From Pseudoalteromonas sp. SMS1 (GTDB lineage Bacteria > Pseudomonadota > Gammaproteobacteria > Enterobacterales > Alteromonadaceae): a DNA stretch of 64,000 nucleotides. The DNA is taken from contig NZ_JAKGBI010000013.1 of assembly GCF_021530565.1 (NCBI RefSeq), positions 186,001 to 250,000 of the forward strand, in the 5' to 3' direction. The notes under the pieces are model-generated. The model was not told the origin of the DNA, made no database searches, and saw only the letters and a program-made list of their open reading frames with translations. How positions within the stretch are numbered: position 1 is the stretch's first letter; each line of letters begins with the position of its first letter. Below are positions 27,610-37,703 of the stretch, piece by piece. The translations under genes were made by a program, and so were the position numbers.

Positions 27610-30174
27610 ATGAAGCTATCATTCAGTACTTTTTATAATTTACCAAGTAGCGAAGCTCGTTACGAATTGGCGCTGAACTTGATATACGAAAAGTTTCAGC
27701 CAGCTCATTGTTTAATAGGCAAGTTTATCGATTCAGATACACGAGTGAAAACGGTGGCTTATGCAGTAGACGGGGTGAAGTCAAACTACATCATTTATGA
27801 TTTAGAAGGCACACCGTGTAAAGATGCGAAAGATAGCCAAAGTGTGTGTTCCATCAGTTGCAATCTACAACAGATGTATGCTGAGGACGAAATTTTAAAG
27901 ATATTCGATATTGATGGCTACCTAGGTGTAACGTTAAGAGCCTTAGACCATAAACCAATCGGTATCATGGTCTGCCTGTTCGATGAGCAAATTGAGATTT
28001 CGAGCGACGATAAACATTGGTTTAGAGAGTTGAGCCTGTTGGTTGGTGCAGAGCTTAACCATAACCTTGAGCTTGCAGCACAAGAAATCTTGGTTAAACA
28101 ATTGGCTAAGGGCGAGCGTATTGCGAGGCTCAGCTCTTGGTCATGGAATATCAGCAGAAATAAGCATATTTTTAGCCAAGAAATGAGAACCCTCATTAAT
28201 TATCCGTGTGATGAACCGCTGAGCTTTGAGCGGTTTTGCGATTGTCTGATTGGAAAAGACCAAAAAACCTTACGCGTAGTAATGCAAAAATTGCGTAATG
28301 GGCAAATTGACCAAGTGGATATTAATGTCTCTCATCAGGATAGAAATCAGTTTAAAGGCCTGTTTCGAGTCATTGGACGCGTAGAACGTTCTGAAGAACA
28401 AGAAGATGAACGGGTGTTCAGTGCAACGATCCAAGATATCACCTATATCTACTCACTCAATCGACAACTTGAACTCACTAACGTTGTATTCGAACACGCT
28501 ACTGAAGCGATCATGATCACCGACCATGAAAACCGAGTGGTTATGGTTAACCGTGCTTTTGAACGACTTACTGGGTATTCGGATACCGAGTTGTTAGGTC
28601 GAAATCCGTCCGTGTTATCGTCTGGACAACATGATGCTGAGTTTTATCAGAAAATGTGGGCAACTTTGTCTTCGCAAAATACCTGGAAGGGTGAGATATA
28701 CAATCGCAGGAAAAATGGTCAAATATTTCCTGAAGAACTGACTTTGAATATCGTGAGAGATGACCAAGGTGATGTACTCAACCATGTCGCCATTTTTAGA
28801 GATATCACAGAATGGAAGCGGAATGAGGCTCAACTTACTTTTTACGCGAATCATGAACCGCTCACCGCATTACTGAATCGCCGTTATTTTATGGATGTGG
28901 TCGAGCAAAAGATCTCAGCGAGCCGAAGCTGTTCTCATCCCTGCTCTTTGTTATTTATCGGACTTGATCATTTTAAAGAGGTGAATGATATTTATGGTCC
29001 AGAAATGGGTGACAAGGTGCTTGTTTCAGTTGCTAAGCGGCTGAAGAATGGGCTAAGAAAGCAAGACACAATCTCTCGCTATGGTGGCGATGAATTCGCT
29101 ATTTTGCTTGACAAAACCAATGAAGATAGCGCTTTACTGATTGCAAATAAACTAAGTGATAAATTAAAGCAACCCTATGTATTTAATGAATTAACAATAG
29201 AGTTGAGTGCCAGTACTGGTGTTGCACAGTTAGATTATAAGCACCGCGTGACGGCTGCTAAGTTTATTAGAAATGCAGCACATGCACTCGAAAGCGCCAA
29301 GAAAAACAATCGCGGTAATGTGGCTTTACACAATCAGGAGATTCAAAATGCGCATTTAAATAAAATTGCGCTGAGAGACAAACTGCGAGCAGCGATCAAG
29401 CACAAGCTACTGAACGTATATTATCAGCCAATCATTGAACAAAATAGTGGGCGTATTGTTAAGTTTGAGGCCTTGGTCCGTTGGTTTGATGAAGAACAGG
29501 GTATGATCTCACCGGGGGCATTTATCCCAATTGCGGAAGAGTTTGGTTTTATTCACCAAATAGGCCAGTTTGTGCTTGAAAGAGCCTGCTTGGACCTTCG
29601 ACATATACATGACCTAGGGTATAAGGATGTGAGTGTTTCCGTAAATCGCTCCGTTAATGAGTTCAAGGTGAGTAACAATCAGTTTGATTTAATTTCTAAA
29701 GCGATAGAGCTGGCAGGCGTGCCTTACGAAAGTTTGACAGTGGAAGTCACAGAATCGATGGCGACGAACCGATACACATGGGACCTACTTAAAGACCTAC
29801 GTGACAAAGGTGTCGAGATTGCGCTAGATGATTTTTGTACGGGTTACTCATCGTTGAGCCATATCATTGACAATCAAGTCGACTATCTGAAAATTGACAA
29901 GTCCTTTGTTGATAGCCTGATGCAGGACAAAAACAAACAAATCATGATTTCTTGTTTGGTTAGTATGGCACAGCAGCTTGGTATCAAGGTGATTGCAGAA
30001 GGCGTAGAGTCACAAGTACAGTTACAGATGCTCGCTGAGTTGGGGTGTGATCATATTCAGGGTTACTACTACAGTCCAGCAAGGCCGTTAAACGCGTGTA
30101 TCACTTTACTGGAAGAGTTTAACGCGCCAGAAAGGGATAACGCGATTTTAGCTGAAATTAAGCAACGCTTTTAA
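27610..30174 (+). CDS. GAF/PAS-GGDEF-EAL c-di-GMP turnover protein
   Basis: This encodes 854 residues without a clear membrane segment. Order: GAF-like region about 1-155; PAS-like region with PAC about 165-285; PAS about 290-410 (TEAIMITDHENRVVMVNRAFERLTGYSD in shortened form, then LNHVAIFRDITEWKRNE); GGDEF about 420-575; EAL about 590-850. The cyclase motif GGDEF is intact with an RKQD I-site, and the phosphodiesterase has FEALVRW, the TVEVTES strand, DDFCTGYSSL, YLKIDKSF and IAEGVES, so both activities look possible. No operon partner; a terminator follows. Confidence 0.93.
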   Translation: MKLSFSTFYNLPSSEARYELALNLIYEKFQPAHCLIGKFIDSDTRVKTVAYAVDGVKSNYIIYDLEGTPCKDAKDSQSVCSISCNLQQMYAEDEILKIFDIDGYLGVTLRALDHKPIGIMVCLFDEQIEISSDDKHWFRELSLLVGAELNHNLELAAQEILVKQLAKGERIARLSSWSWNISRNKHIFSQEMRTLINYPCDEPLSFERFCDCLIGKDQKTLRVVMQKLRNGQIDQVDINVSHQDRNQFKGLFRVIGRVERSEEQEDERVFSATIQDITYIYSLNRQLELTNVVFEHATEAIMITDHENRVVMVNRAFERLTGYSDTELLGRNPSVLSSGQHDAEFYQKMWATLSSQNTWKGEIYNRRKNGQIFPEELTLNIVRDDQGDVLNHVAIFRDITEWKRNEAQLTFYANHEPLTALLNRRYFMDVVEQKISASRSCSHPCSLLFIGLDHFKEVNDIYGPEMGDKVLVSVAKRLKNGLRKQDTISRYGGDEFAILLDKTNEDSALLIANKLSDKLKQPYVFNELTIELSASTGVAQLDYKHRVTAAKFIRNAAHALESAKKNNRGNVALHNQEIQNAHLNKIALRDKLRAAIKHKLLNVYYQPIIEQNSGRIVKFEALVRWFDEEQGMISPGAFIPIAEEFGFIHQIGQFVLERACLDLRHIHDLGYKDVSVSVNRSVNEFKVSNNQFDLISKAIELAGVPYESLTVEVTESMATNRYTWDLLKDLRDKGVEIALDDFCTGYSSLSHIIDNQVDYLKIDKSFVDSLMQDKNKQIMISCLVSMAQQLGIKVIAEGVESQVQLQMLAELGCDHIQGYYYSPARPLNACITLLEEFNAPERDNAILAEIKQRF

Positions 30175-30180
30175 AATCTA

Positions 30181-30222
30181 ATAAACACAAAAGTCGCTAG
30201 AGATGGTGGTTTTTGTGTTTAT
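30181..30222 (+). terminator. Terminator after the GGDEF-EAL gene
   Basis: ATAAACACAAAA and TTTTGTGTTTAT are exact 12-bp inverted repeats with an 18-nt loop, 6 nt after the stop codon. The following 30223-30575 interval shows no gene; it contains a TTGACA hexamer at 30403 without a convincing -10 partner. Confidence 0.65.
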
Positions 30223-30575
30223 GGCCTCCCCAATAATAGAGATCACCCTCGAAAACAAAAGCATAAAGATTATTTGGGCACTATCAAGAAGATAACACTT
30301 CATGTATCCAACGAATCTCCATTCAATGCTCATTCTTTCAAAGGAAAGTTATCGCTTAATGCCTTATTAAAGCTAAAAACTCTGTCTAAAGTAGGGAGGT
30401 TGTTGACATTCTCCTGTACAATGCCGCTGCGCTTATAGAAAATAGCGTCCTTAAAATAAAGAACAAACTTTCAAAACCTAATACCACGAACTGGATGAGG
30501 CGATGCCGGCTTTTCGCCATGGCAATTCTCCACGGTGCGTTGTTGTGGGTCATGAAGTACATCTACGGAGTTTCA

Positions 30576-31271
30576 ATGAAGAACATTTTTATACTCGCAT
30601 TACTACTATTATCGGTAAATTGTTTTGCGCTAGAAAGAAGGGATTATACGGAAATATCAATACAAGATATCATTGCAGATACTCAGGCTCAGCCCGAAGG
30701 CGCTGCGGACAATCATATGACCCTAGTATGGTGGGTTCCATTTGAGTACTGGGCATCGATTATGTCACGAGATCCTAACCTAACAGAACAAATGAAAAAG
30801 CAAATGTTAGACGTCCTAAAAGACTATTTGGTTGTTGGTATTGTGCAAGCAGACGTGTCTGCGATGGGGGTATTTAACTATTATTCTCAAAGTTATGTAG
30901 AGAAAAACCTGAAGGTTAATTACAAAACTCCCAATTCGAAAGGTCTAAATTTAACCCCTTCAAACAAAGTGTCAGAAGAAATGACCATGCTAATGACTCA
31001 AGTGAAGCCTATATTACAAGGTGCAATGGGAAATATGGGGTTAAACTTCCACTTTTTTATCTTCGATGACAGTGACAATAAAGGCGCCCGTGTGGTTGAC
31101 CCTCATCAAGAAGGTAACTTTGTGATGAGTCTGAAAAATAAAGCAGGTGTCGAGTTAACCGCCGATTTTAAAACGCCACTCAACTCACTCTTTGTACCAA
31201 GAGTTTGTCCAAATGGTGAAGAAGCGCATGTTTCGTGGAAATACTGCCCTTGGTCAGGAAAAAAACTCTAA
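30576..31271 (+). CDS. Secreted protein of unknown function
   Basis: This encodes 231 residues. The N-terminus MKNIFILALLLLSVNCFALE is a signal peptide, so the mature protein is periplasmic or secreted. The ATG at 30576 has CGGAG about 10 nt upstream; a longer in-frame start at 30495 would place 27 residues before the signal peptide. The mature part is rich in Met and aromatic residues (NHMTLVWWVPFEYWASIMSRD) and ends with a Cys pair (VCPNGEEAHVSWKYCPWSGKKL). Similar proteins are annotated only as hypothetical in marine bacteria as far as I recall. Followed by a terminator shared with hemH. Confidence 0.75.
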   Translation: MKNIFILALLLLSVNCFALERRDYTEISIQDIIADTQAQPEGAADNHMTLVWWVPFEYWASIMSRDPNLTEQMKKQMLDVLKDYLVVGIVQADVSAMGVFNYYSQSYVEKNLKVNYKTPNSKGLNLTPSNKVSEEMTMLMTQVKPILQGAMGNMGLNFHFFIFDDSDNKGARVVDPHQEGNFVMSLKNKAGVELTADFKTPLNSLFVPRVCPNGEEAHVSWKYCPWSGKKL

Positions 31272-31283
31272 GTTCGCAGCAAT

Positions 31284-31313
31284 AAAAAAAGCCACCTAAT
31301 GGTGGCTTTTTTT
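31284..31313. terminator. Bidirectional terminator between convergent genes
   Basis: AAAAAGCCACC and GGTGGCTTTTT form an 11-bp stem with a TAAT loop and A/T tails on both sides. It ends the gene at 30576 and overlaps the hemH stop codon. Confidence 0.95.
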
Positions 31314-32331
31314 ATAGGTGCGGTTTCAATATGTCATAGAAAGCCGCAATGTGGTCGTCTCTATCATTAAGCGCAGGAATATAGTCGTATCGTTTTCCTC
31401 CGGCTTCGATAAAGTACTCTTTATTTTCCTCTTCAAGCTCTTCGAGTGTTTCCAAGCAATCGGCACTAAAAGCAGGGCTCAAAATAGCAACATGTTCATT
31501 ACCATCCCTCGCGAGTTCTTTTAGGGTATGGTCCGTATAAGGTTTTAACCATTCAGCTTTGCCAAAACGGCTCTGAAAAGTCGTCATCACTTTTTCTTTA
31601 TCCAGACCAAGGTGTGACACCACTGCTTTGGTTGTTAAATGACAAAAGCAATGATAAGGGTCGCCATTTAGTAAAAACTGTTTCGGGGTACCATGGTAGG
31701 AAAACAAGAGCTTATCTGGCATTGGGTTGCTTTCTAGATATTCTTTTACTGAGTTTGATAACGCTTCTATGTACTTAGGATGATCGTAATAGCCATTCAA
31801 GAAATGAAGTTGTGGTACCCATCGCCACTTGGTCAAAACACGGGAGACGGCATCAAATGTCGAGCCTGTTGTTGCACTTGAATATTGCGGGTAGAGCGGC
31901 AATACCACAATATTCGTGATACCTTTTTCGCGTAGTTGCTCTAAACCGGACTCGATGGATGGGTTACCGTAGCGCATGGCCATGACGATTTCGACATTGT
32001 TGTGGCCCTTGTCATTAATCAGCTTTTGCAATTTTTCACATTGCTTCTTCGTGATATTAATAAGTGGAGACCCATCTTCGGTCCAAATGCTTTGATAAGC
32101 TTGGGCTGATTTACTTGGCCTTACTCTCAATATAATACCATGGAGGATCATCATCCAAAGTACTCTTGGGATCTCAACAATTCGCGGGTCTGATAGAAAC
32201 TCCCTTAGATAAGTTCTTAGAGCGGGTGTAGTTGCATCATCGGGGCTTCCCAAGTTGGTAACTAATACCCCAATTTTACTGTTGAATCGATTTTCATGTG
32301 GGTTGTCAGTAATAGCTGAAAATCTGGACAC
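31312..32331 (-). CDS. hemH: Ferrochelatase
   Basis: This encodes 339 residues of ferrochelatase, which inserts Fe(II) into protoporphyrin IX in the last step of haem synthesis. Typical parts are visible: KIGVLVTNLGSPDDATTPAL at the N-terminus, YLREFLSDPRIVEIP, the metal-site histidine in LLFSYHGTPKQFLLNGDPY, and the acidic segment SADCLETLEELEEENKEYF. Length and layout match the gammaproteobacterial family. It is monocistronic; the stop codon lies in a shared terminator. Confidence 0.96.
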   Translation of the reverse strand: MSRFSAITDNPHENRFNSKIGVLVTNLGSPDDATTPALRTYLREFLSDPRIVEIPRVLWMMILHGIILRVRPSKSAQAYQSIWTEDGSPLINITKKQCEKLQKLINDKGHNNVEIVMAMRYGNPSIESGLEQLREKGITNIVVLPLYPQYSSATTGSTFDAVSRVLTKWRWVPQLHFLNGYYDHPKYIEALSNSVKEYLESNPMPDKLLFSYHGTPKQFLLNGDPYHCFCHLTTKAVVSHLGLDKEKVMTTFQSRFGKAEWLKPYTDHTLKELARDGNEHVAILSPAFSADCLETLEELEEENKEYFIEAGGKRYDYIPALNDRDDHIAAFYDILKPHL

Positions 32332-32556
32332 TTAACGCTCCTTGGTAGTTTTAAAAACATGGATATTTTACAACAAACAGAATACGTGAAAAATCTATTT
32401 TTAGATCTGATTTCGGACAGGTATTACAAAAATAGATGTAAAATACTTAAAATCTAAGTAATTTGGCTGAAATTGGTTGCCTAATTGCTATATTAGACGT
32501 ATGTTGCGTAGTCCAGCGTCGAGTTTAAATATAATTTGCAGAGAGTTTTAAGTTAA

Positions 32557-34107
32557 ATGCGAGTTAATCAACCAGTTACAAATCGTGAACAACGTTTTGC
32601 AAAACAAGATAAACTTATTTCAGTTACCGATCTTCGAGGTATTATTACCGACTGTAATGAGCATTTTATAAACGTTAGTGGCTATTCAAAAGAAGAATTA
32701 ATAGGTCAGCCACACAACCTTGTTCGGCATCCCGATATGCCTGAGTTGGCGTTTAAAACAATGTGGACCCAGCTGAAAGCTGGTAAGCCATGGATGGGGA
32801 TGGTTAAAAATCGCTGTAAAAACGGCGATTTTTATTGGGTGAATGCATACGTAACCCCGATGACAGAAAACGGACAAGTAATTGGTTATGAATCCGTTAG
32901 AACATGCCCAAATCGAGAAGACATTGAACGCGCCGATGCGTTATATAAAACGGTTCGTACTGGGGGCAAGCCTAAGTTTGAATTGCCTAAATTAAGAACC
33001 GTTTGGCCTTTGGCTGCGTTTACAACTGCACTGGGACTATTCTTTTCAGGTTATGAAACGGGGGCGTTTTCATGGTTGATGCTAAATAGTATGGCCATAT
33101 TTGGTTATAACCGATATCGTGACAACGAACAGCTTGACCGAATTAACCAAGTGTTAAAACACAGCTTTTGTGATGATGTTTCACAAAAAGTGTACTCTCC
33201 ATGGCAGGGTAAAATGGCTGAATTGCATGTGAAGTTACTCAGCGAGCATGCTCATTTAGATACCGTTATTACTCGTATTGAGCACGCATCGAAACAGGTC
33301 ACCAGTGGCGCTGAGCAAACGACAGAAATGAGTCGCTCGACGACAGAGCAACTGACGCAGCAGCAACAAGAAACTGAACTGGTAGCAACTGCGATGAATG
33401 AGATGGCAACGACCATTCAAGAAGTTTCGCATAATGTACAATCTACGTCCTCAGATGCAACAGATGCTTTGGCACTGGCAAAAGAAGGTGCTAAGAGTTC
33501 GGAAGAAACGAAAACATCGATAGTGAACCTTGGGTCAACGGTTGTTGATATTAAAGATTCGGTTTTGGGTGTAGCAAGGCAAACAAACAAAATAGCCGAT
33601 GCGGCACAAATTATCGAGCAAATTGCTGAGCAGACAAACTTATTAGCGCTCAATGCGGCTATTGAAGCTGCAAGAGCTGGTGAACAAGGTCGAGGCTTTG
33701 CTGTTGTTGCTGACGAAGTAAGGCACCTTGCTCAAAGAACGCAAGAGTCCACAAAAGAAATTCATGCGATCATCGACGAACTGACGCAAAGCACACAAGA
33801 GTCAGAAGTGATAGCACAACGCGGTGAGGCAGAGTCTCAGGTTGGCATCGAAAAGTTGAATGAGTCTACGCAAAAAATTGAACATATTTATACGCTTATA
33901 GAAACTATGAGCGTAAATAGTATGCAAATAGCCGCAGCAGTAGAAGAGCAAGCTACTGTGTCTGAAGATATTAACAAACAAGTTGTTAATATTGCAGCAT
34001 TGGCTAACACAAGTGTTAACTCGTCGCAAGAGAGTCAAATGATTAGTGAAGAGCTCACACGCGTCGCAAACGACATGCATGAATTAGTTGTACGATTTAA
34101 GCGCTAA
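32557..34107 (+). CDS. PAS-containing methyl-accepting chemotaxis protein (Aer-like)
   Basis: This encodes 516 residues. An N-terminal PAS domain (about 15-120; [34 protein letters not shown]) resembles Aer, which senses redox state through FAD. One or two hydrophobic segments follow at about 147-185, then a cytoplasmic signalling region with the conserved hairpin [20 protein letters not shown] and [18 protein letters not shown]. This architecture is aerotaxis-type: no periplasmic domain. It is followed by a terminator and has no che genes beside it. Confidence 0.93.
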   Translation: MRVNQPVTNREQRFAKQDKLISVTDLRGIITDCNEHFINVSGYSKEELIGQPHNLVRHPDMPELAFKTMWTQLKAGKPWMGMVKNRCKNGDFYWVNAYVTPMTENGQVIGYESVRTCPNREDIERADALYKTVRTGGKPKFELPKLRTVWPLAAFTTALGLFFSGYETGAFSWLMLNSMAIFGYNRYRDNEQLDRINQVLKHSFCDDVSQKVYSPWQGKMAELHVKLLSEHAHLDTVITRIEHASKQVTSGAEQTTEMSRSTTEQLTQQQQETELVATAMNEMATTIQEVSHNVQSTSSDATDALALAKEGAKSSEETKTSIVNLGSTVVDIKDSVLGVARQTNKIADAAQIIEQIAEQTNLLALNAAIEAARAGEQGRGFAVVADEVRHLAQRTQESTKEIHAIIDELTQSTQESEVIAQRGEAESQVGIEKLNESTQKIEHIYTLIETMSVNSMQIAAAVEEQATVSEDINKQVVNIAALANTSVNSSQESQMISEELTRVANDMHELVVRFKR

Positions 34108-34124
34108 GCCAAGGAAATTAGAAG

Positions 34125-34147
34125 AAGGGCCTTTATGGTCCTTTTTA
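34125..34147 (+). terminator. Terminator after the chemoreceptor gene
   Basis: AAGGGCC and GGTCCTT form a 7-bp stem (one G-T pair) with a TTTAT loop and a T tail. Confidence 0.75.
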
Positions 34148-34249
34148 CAACTCTCATAAAGAACACATCATACATGGAAAGTTGCTTAAATCATAGCAAT
34201 TATTGAAGGGGACACACTGTAAAGATACTACCAGAGCATGGATGTTGTA

Positions 34250-35458
34250 TTAAAGCTTTCGCTTTAACCCTGATTTTGCGCGCTCTTTAACATTTGTCTG
34301 AATGTATATTTGATCTGTTGTGGCAATTTTCGCATGCCCCAAGTCTTCTGAAAGATGTTTCAAGGGCCTAGTTTGTGCATCGTGTGTAGCACCGGTATGT
34401 CTTAGCCAGTGAGTCGTCGCTGCTTCAAGACGCTCTGACTCTTCATCGAACCCGTCTAGCTTCAATTTTTCAATTGCTAAATCAAAGCTTTCTTGGACAA
34501 TCCGCCTTAATTGACGAACATTCATGCCACCTTGTCCTCTCAGTTTATGAATAATCGGGTGTGGTTCATCAACTCTAGGGAGCGCGGTTAATCCGCGCGA
34601 TAAGCGATAACGTTTTAGGTAGTCAACAAAGTCATCACTGAGCGTAACATCTCGAAGCTTATTACCTTTACCCATGATACGTAAAAACCAAAATCCGTCT
34701 TGGTCTTGCCAAAAGTGACTCATCACAGGAGACCATTGTGGCCGCTCTGATAATTCAGAGATCCTTAAATACAGTCCTTTTAAGCATGCTAGTGTGAAAA
34801 GGTTTCGCTCTAGCTTTGGTTGTTGTTCACACAGATCTTTGGTAACACCAAAAACGTACTCCCACTGTAAGTCGCTCAACGTGTCTGGCATTTTGATTTG
34901 TGATTGGACGACTAAATAGGGGCAGTTCTTTTTTACAACAGGGACAAAGTTCGCGAAAGATTTTTCTTCTAAGATAGCGAATTTATAAAAGACATTTAGT
35001 GCAGTGAACATTGATGCAAGTGTTTGTTGGCTGACACCATTCTCTTTGTATACAAAAGGCCGCCAATTAGGGTTCACTTGGCGAAGACCTTTGTCATTTT
35101 TAAATCTCCACTGTACTGAATTGGCAAGCCAGTCTTTGTCAGGCTCAACAACAAACTCCACGTAGGCCTCTATATCATCCCGTTTTAAGTCAAAAACCGA
35201 CTTTTCTTGGACAAGCCAACTCCACAAGTGAAATCGTTCTATCTCATTTCTGAAGCGGTTGAAAGTGGCTTCAGACTTGCGACCATAGACATACAAAAAC
35301 TGATATAAAAACTTTAACTCGTCCAAGCATAATTTTCGTTCGAGTCGATTATTATTTAAAAACTCATACATAGCAGGGTATTCGCTATGTAAAGTATCAT
35401 CATCTAAATGAGCAATGAGATACCTAAGCTGTTTTAAAGTGTCGACCAACGGCGTCAT
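34250..35458 (-). CDS. Tyrosine recombinase / integrase
   Basis: This encodes 402 residues of the phage-integrase family. An N-terminal SAM-like arm-binding region (about 55-160) precedes the catalytic domain. The catalytic residues can be read in order: Arg in KGLYLRISELSE, Lys in MGKGNKLRDVTL, His and Arg in HWLRHTGATHD, second His position in LGHAKIATTD, and Tyr in DQIYIQTN. It strand-exchanges DNA at a specific site. It stands alone at the left edge of an accessory island with transposase remnants, so it may be the island's integrase. No excisionase or clear att repeats were found. Confidence 0.9.
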   Translation of the reverse strand: MTPLVDTLKQLRYLIAHLDDDTLHSEYPAMYEFLNNNRLERKLCLDELKFLYQFLYVYGRKSEATFNRFRNEIERFHLWSWLVQEKSVFDLKRDDIEAYVEFVVEPDKDWLANSVQWRFKNDKGLRQVNPNWRPFVYKENGVSQQTLASMFTALNVFYKFAILEEKSFANFVPVVKKNCPYLVVQSQIKMPDTLSDLQWEYVFGVTKDLCEQQPKLERNLFTLACLKGLYLRISELSERPQWSPVMSHFWQDQDGFWFLRIMGKGNKLRDVTLSDDFVDYLKRYRLSRGLTALPRVDEPHPIIHKLRGQGGMNVRQLRRIVQESFDLAIEKLKLDGFDEESERLEAATTHWLRHTGATHDAQTRPLKHLSEDLGHAKIATTDQIYIQTNVKERAKSGLKRKL

Positions 35459-35844
35459 ATATCGTCTATCCAGCGCAACAAAGTTGCCAAATTATATGTA
35501 TATTTATTCAGTGTTGTCTAGCATAGTTTATCTGGTTCAATGCCTTAAGTGCACCGAACTCAATAATACGCTTACTGTGTTTCTTAAAGAACTCGATACA
35601 ACAGTGACTTTTTTTGTCCTATCTCAGTGCGACATCTATTTGTCTATTCACACTATGCCAACTTGAAAAGTGAGGGGTGCAAAACAGTATTATAACCTGC
35701 TTGCAACTTGCCCTTATCGCTACAGGCTGTAAGTTTTGCTCGGTTACATTTATCATATTGTTGGCTTTTCCACACTTTGCATAAAGCACTTGACTGATAA
35801 AGCCATAACTATACGCTGGCATATGCAATTTAAAGGGCCATGAT
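35459..35844. other. Gene-free stretch next to the integrase
   Basis: About 385 bp holding the integrase promoter region and the likely degraded N-terminal part of the following RAYT remnant. No convincing gene, repeat pair or attachment site was found. Confidence 0.5.
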
Positions 35845-36240
35845 ATGGGCAGGTTTATAATCGTCCACAGAGCAAATAGAGAGAATGGGTGCACAGCTCG
35901 ATTTAGGGAAGAGCGTCTTAAATCACAAGCCTTGCTAAATGAAGCCGCGGTGGTTGCATTTTTAGCGTATGTGGAATTGAATCCAGTAAGGGCAAAAATA
36001 GCAGAAACGCCAGAAGGGTCAGAGCACACGAGCATTAAAAAGCGAATTGAAACGGCCAAAACGGGTAGGCAGTCTAAATCTTTCATTCGCTTTGCTGGCA
36101 ACCCAACAAAGAACATGCCAAAAGGGCTACTTAAATACTATTTGGAAGGTGTTGATTTGACCTGTCGGTTTAAACGTGGTTTTGTCACAGACGCTCAGCC
36201 CTTCTTGGCAGACTTAATATTCAACCTGAAAATTGGCTAA
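35845..36240 (+). pseudogene. C-terminal remnant of a REP-associated (RAYT/IS200-like) transposase
   Basis: The open frame carries only the C-terminal part of the RAYT family: RANRENGCTARFREERLKSQ, then ALLNEAAVVAFLAYVELNPVRAKIAETPEGSEHTSIKKRI in several segments, and FAGNPTKNMPKGLLKYYLEG, all strongly reminiscent of full-length relatives. The N-terminal HUH and catalytic tyrosine region is missing, and the Trp of the usual GRFWEGRFKSQ motif is lost. It is therefore an inactive fragment. Its relatives may have spread the GGGGTCAGAGT repeats found elsewhere in the window. Confidence 0.85.
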
Positions 36241-36769
36241 AACTAACGATCCAATTTACGAATGTATTTAAAGGATCATTATTACAAGGTAATAGGTTAC
36301 TCACGCCCGAAAATCATCTATAAGTGCAATTGAGAGTAAATTACCTAAATAAGGAAAAATGCCAGTCTTGTTCAGAAGGATCATTTTTTCTGTTTTGAGA
36401 TTAAGCGAATTGTAATTGAGGTATAAATAAAGTTGGGTGTCATACTTTATCTGCACTGTTGATGTAATATCTGCTATCCCAAATTCGGCTCATAGAGGTA
36501 AGTATTCGTAAAAAAGTTTATGATGATTGGACTAATTCAGATTTTATGAAAAGTGGCTACGAACCAATCTAACCTACACCATATCTCAGCTAAGGAACCT
36601 GTTCCTAAGGTTGAGTTACCTACGACAGCGCACAAAACATATCATAGGTAATTGCATGGATTGATTGAAAATGGACGTAGTTTCCGTAATCCCCCTTTAT
36701 TGTTATAACAATATAACCTTTTACAGTAGAATATTTGCAGCAAAGGGCTAAAGATTTTTAGTAGCGGAA
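36241..36769. other. Gene-free stretch in the accessory island
   Basis: About 530 bp. It contains one copy of a diverged direct repeat (36387-36462) and a short inverted repeat AAGGAACCTGTTCCT near 36593. No protein is plausible; the stretch reads like eroded insertion-sequence DNA. Confidence 0.5.
36387..36462 (+). repeat. Island direct repeat, left copy
   Basis: TTTCTGTTTT, GTAATTGAGGTATAAATA and TATCTGCACTGTTGA occur in the same order and spacing as TTTCTGTTTT, GTAATTGTGGTATAAATA and TACCTACACTGTCGA at 38874-38954. The copies flank the SMI1 gene, the IS3 remnant and the 37704 gene. Confidence 0.6.
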
Positions 36770-37228
36770 ATGAAATATATTACTGATTTAATTGAAAAGA
36801 TAGAAGGAAAAGGTCATGAGCTTTTTTGGTATGGCTCTGCTTCTTCTGACGAAATTTTAGAACTAGAAAAGTTAGTTGGGGTCAACCTGTCTACCTCATT
36901 TAAGTCATTTTTGTCGCAATTTGGCGGAGGAGGCGTGGTTGAGTCAGAGATATCCGGTATAGAAGAGAATACAGCTTCTTCAGATAATGGGCGTAGCGTA
37001 TATGGAGATACTTTAACTTGCCGTGAAGACTATTCACTTCCAAAGTACCTTGTCGTTATTTTTTTTAAAGATGATGAAATATGCTGGTGCTTAGACTCCA
37101 CCGATGTAAATAGTGAAGGAGAATATGCTGTTGTTAGCTATAGCTTATTTGAAAGAAGAATAGACAATAGAATTGCTACAAGTTTTAGCCAATTTTTTAT
37201 GGATTATTTGGAATTAAGAGCCGCTTAG
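36770..37228 (+). CDS. SMI1/KNR4 (SUKH) family protein, immunity type
   Basis: This encodes 152 residues of the SUKH/SMI1-KNR4 superfamily: an N-terminal helix, then SSDEILELEKLVGVNLSTSFKSFLSQFGGGG (the classic turn before the GGG strand), and a C-terminal helix ending in FSQFFMDYLEL. Members commonly act as immunity proteins against polymorphic toxins by binding them. No toxin gene with a linked export domain lies nearby, so it is an orphan, possibly captured on the island. The base composition is more AT-rich than the flanks. Confidence 0.82.
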   Translation: MKYITDLIEKIEGKGHELFWYGSASSDEILELEKLVGVNLSTSFKSFLSQFGGGGVVESEISGIEENTASSDNGRSVYGDTLTCREDYSLPKYLVVIFFKDDEICWCLDSTDVNSEGEYAVVSYSLFERRIDNRIATSFSQFFMDYLELRAA

Positions 37229-37344
37229 CTTAGAGAGTAGTATCGGCTTACCACTAAGGCTAGTCGCTATTTTTGGGAATAGATCAACCGGTAAATAGTA
37301 CGCGTTTAGTGTCTGAACAATTACAAGCGGAACATGATTTTCTG

Positions 37345-37600
37345 AAACAAATTTGAGTAGATAACGGGCCTGAATTAATATCAGCACGTCTAACTGACTG
37401 GTGCGAAACGCACAATGTTTAACTAGTTTATATACAGTCTGGCAAACCACAACAAAACGGGTTTGTTGAACGCTCCAATGGTTCATTTAGATGAGAATGT
37501 TTAGATACTTACTTGTTTGAGTCACTCAGTTAAGAGAAAGAGTGGTGTGGTTCTGTACAACAATGAACGCACACATGACAAACTTGCCCGCTGTTTTACA
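37345..37600 (+). pseudogene. Decayed IS3-family transposase (orfB) fragment
   Basis: Reading from 37360 gives DNGPELISARLTDWCETHNV, a stop, LVYIQSGKPQQNGFVERSNG, a stop, ECLDTYLFESLS, another stop, and after a frameshift YNNERTHDKLA. This is the C-terminal DDE part of the IS3-family OrfB (DNGPE and NGFVERSNG carry the second Asp and the Glu). At least three stops and a frameshift make it a dead remnant; the rest of the element is not recognisable. Confidence 0.85.
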
Positions 37601-37703
37601 GGTGTCTCATTAACCGGGAAGTGGACAATAACTTCGTTGTACGCGTGTACAAATTGACCTTTCTTAATAAACGAGTGGCACACCACTATTTATTTCACTT
37701 TAA

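Noticed and set aside
30403..30445. TTGACA hexamer as promoter of the gene at 30576
   Set aside because: No -10 hexamer at 15-19 bp; TACAAT is only 10 bp away and TTATAG about 24 bp away.
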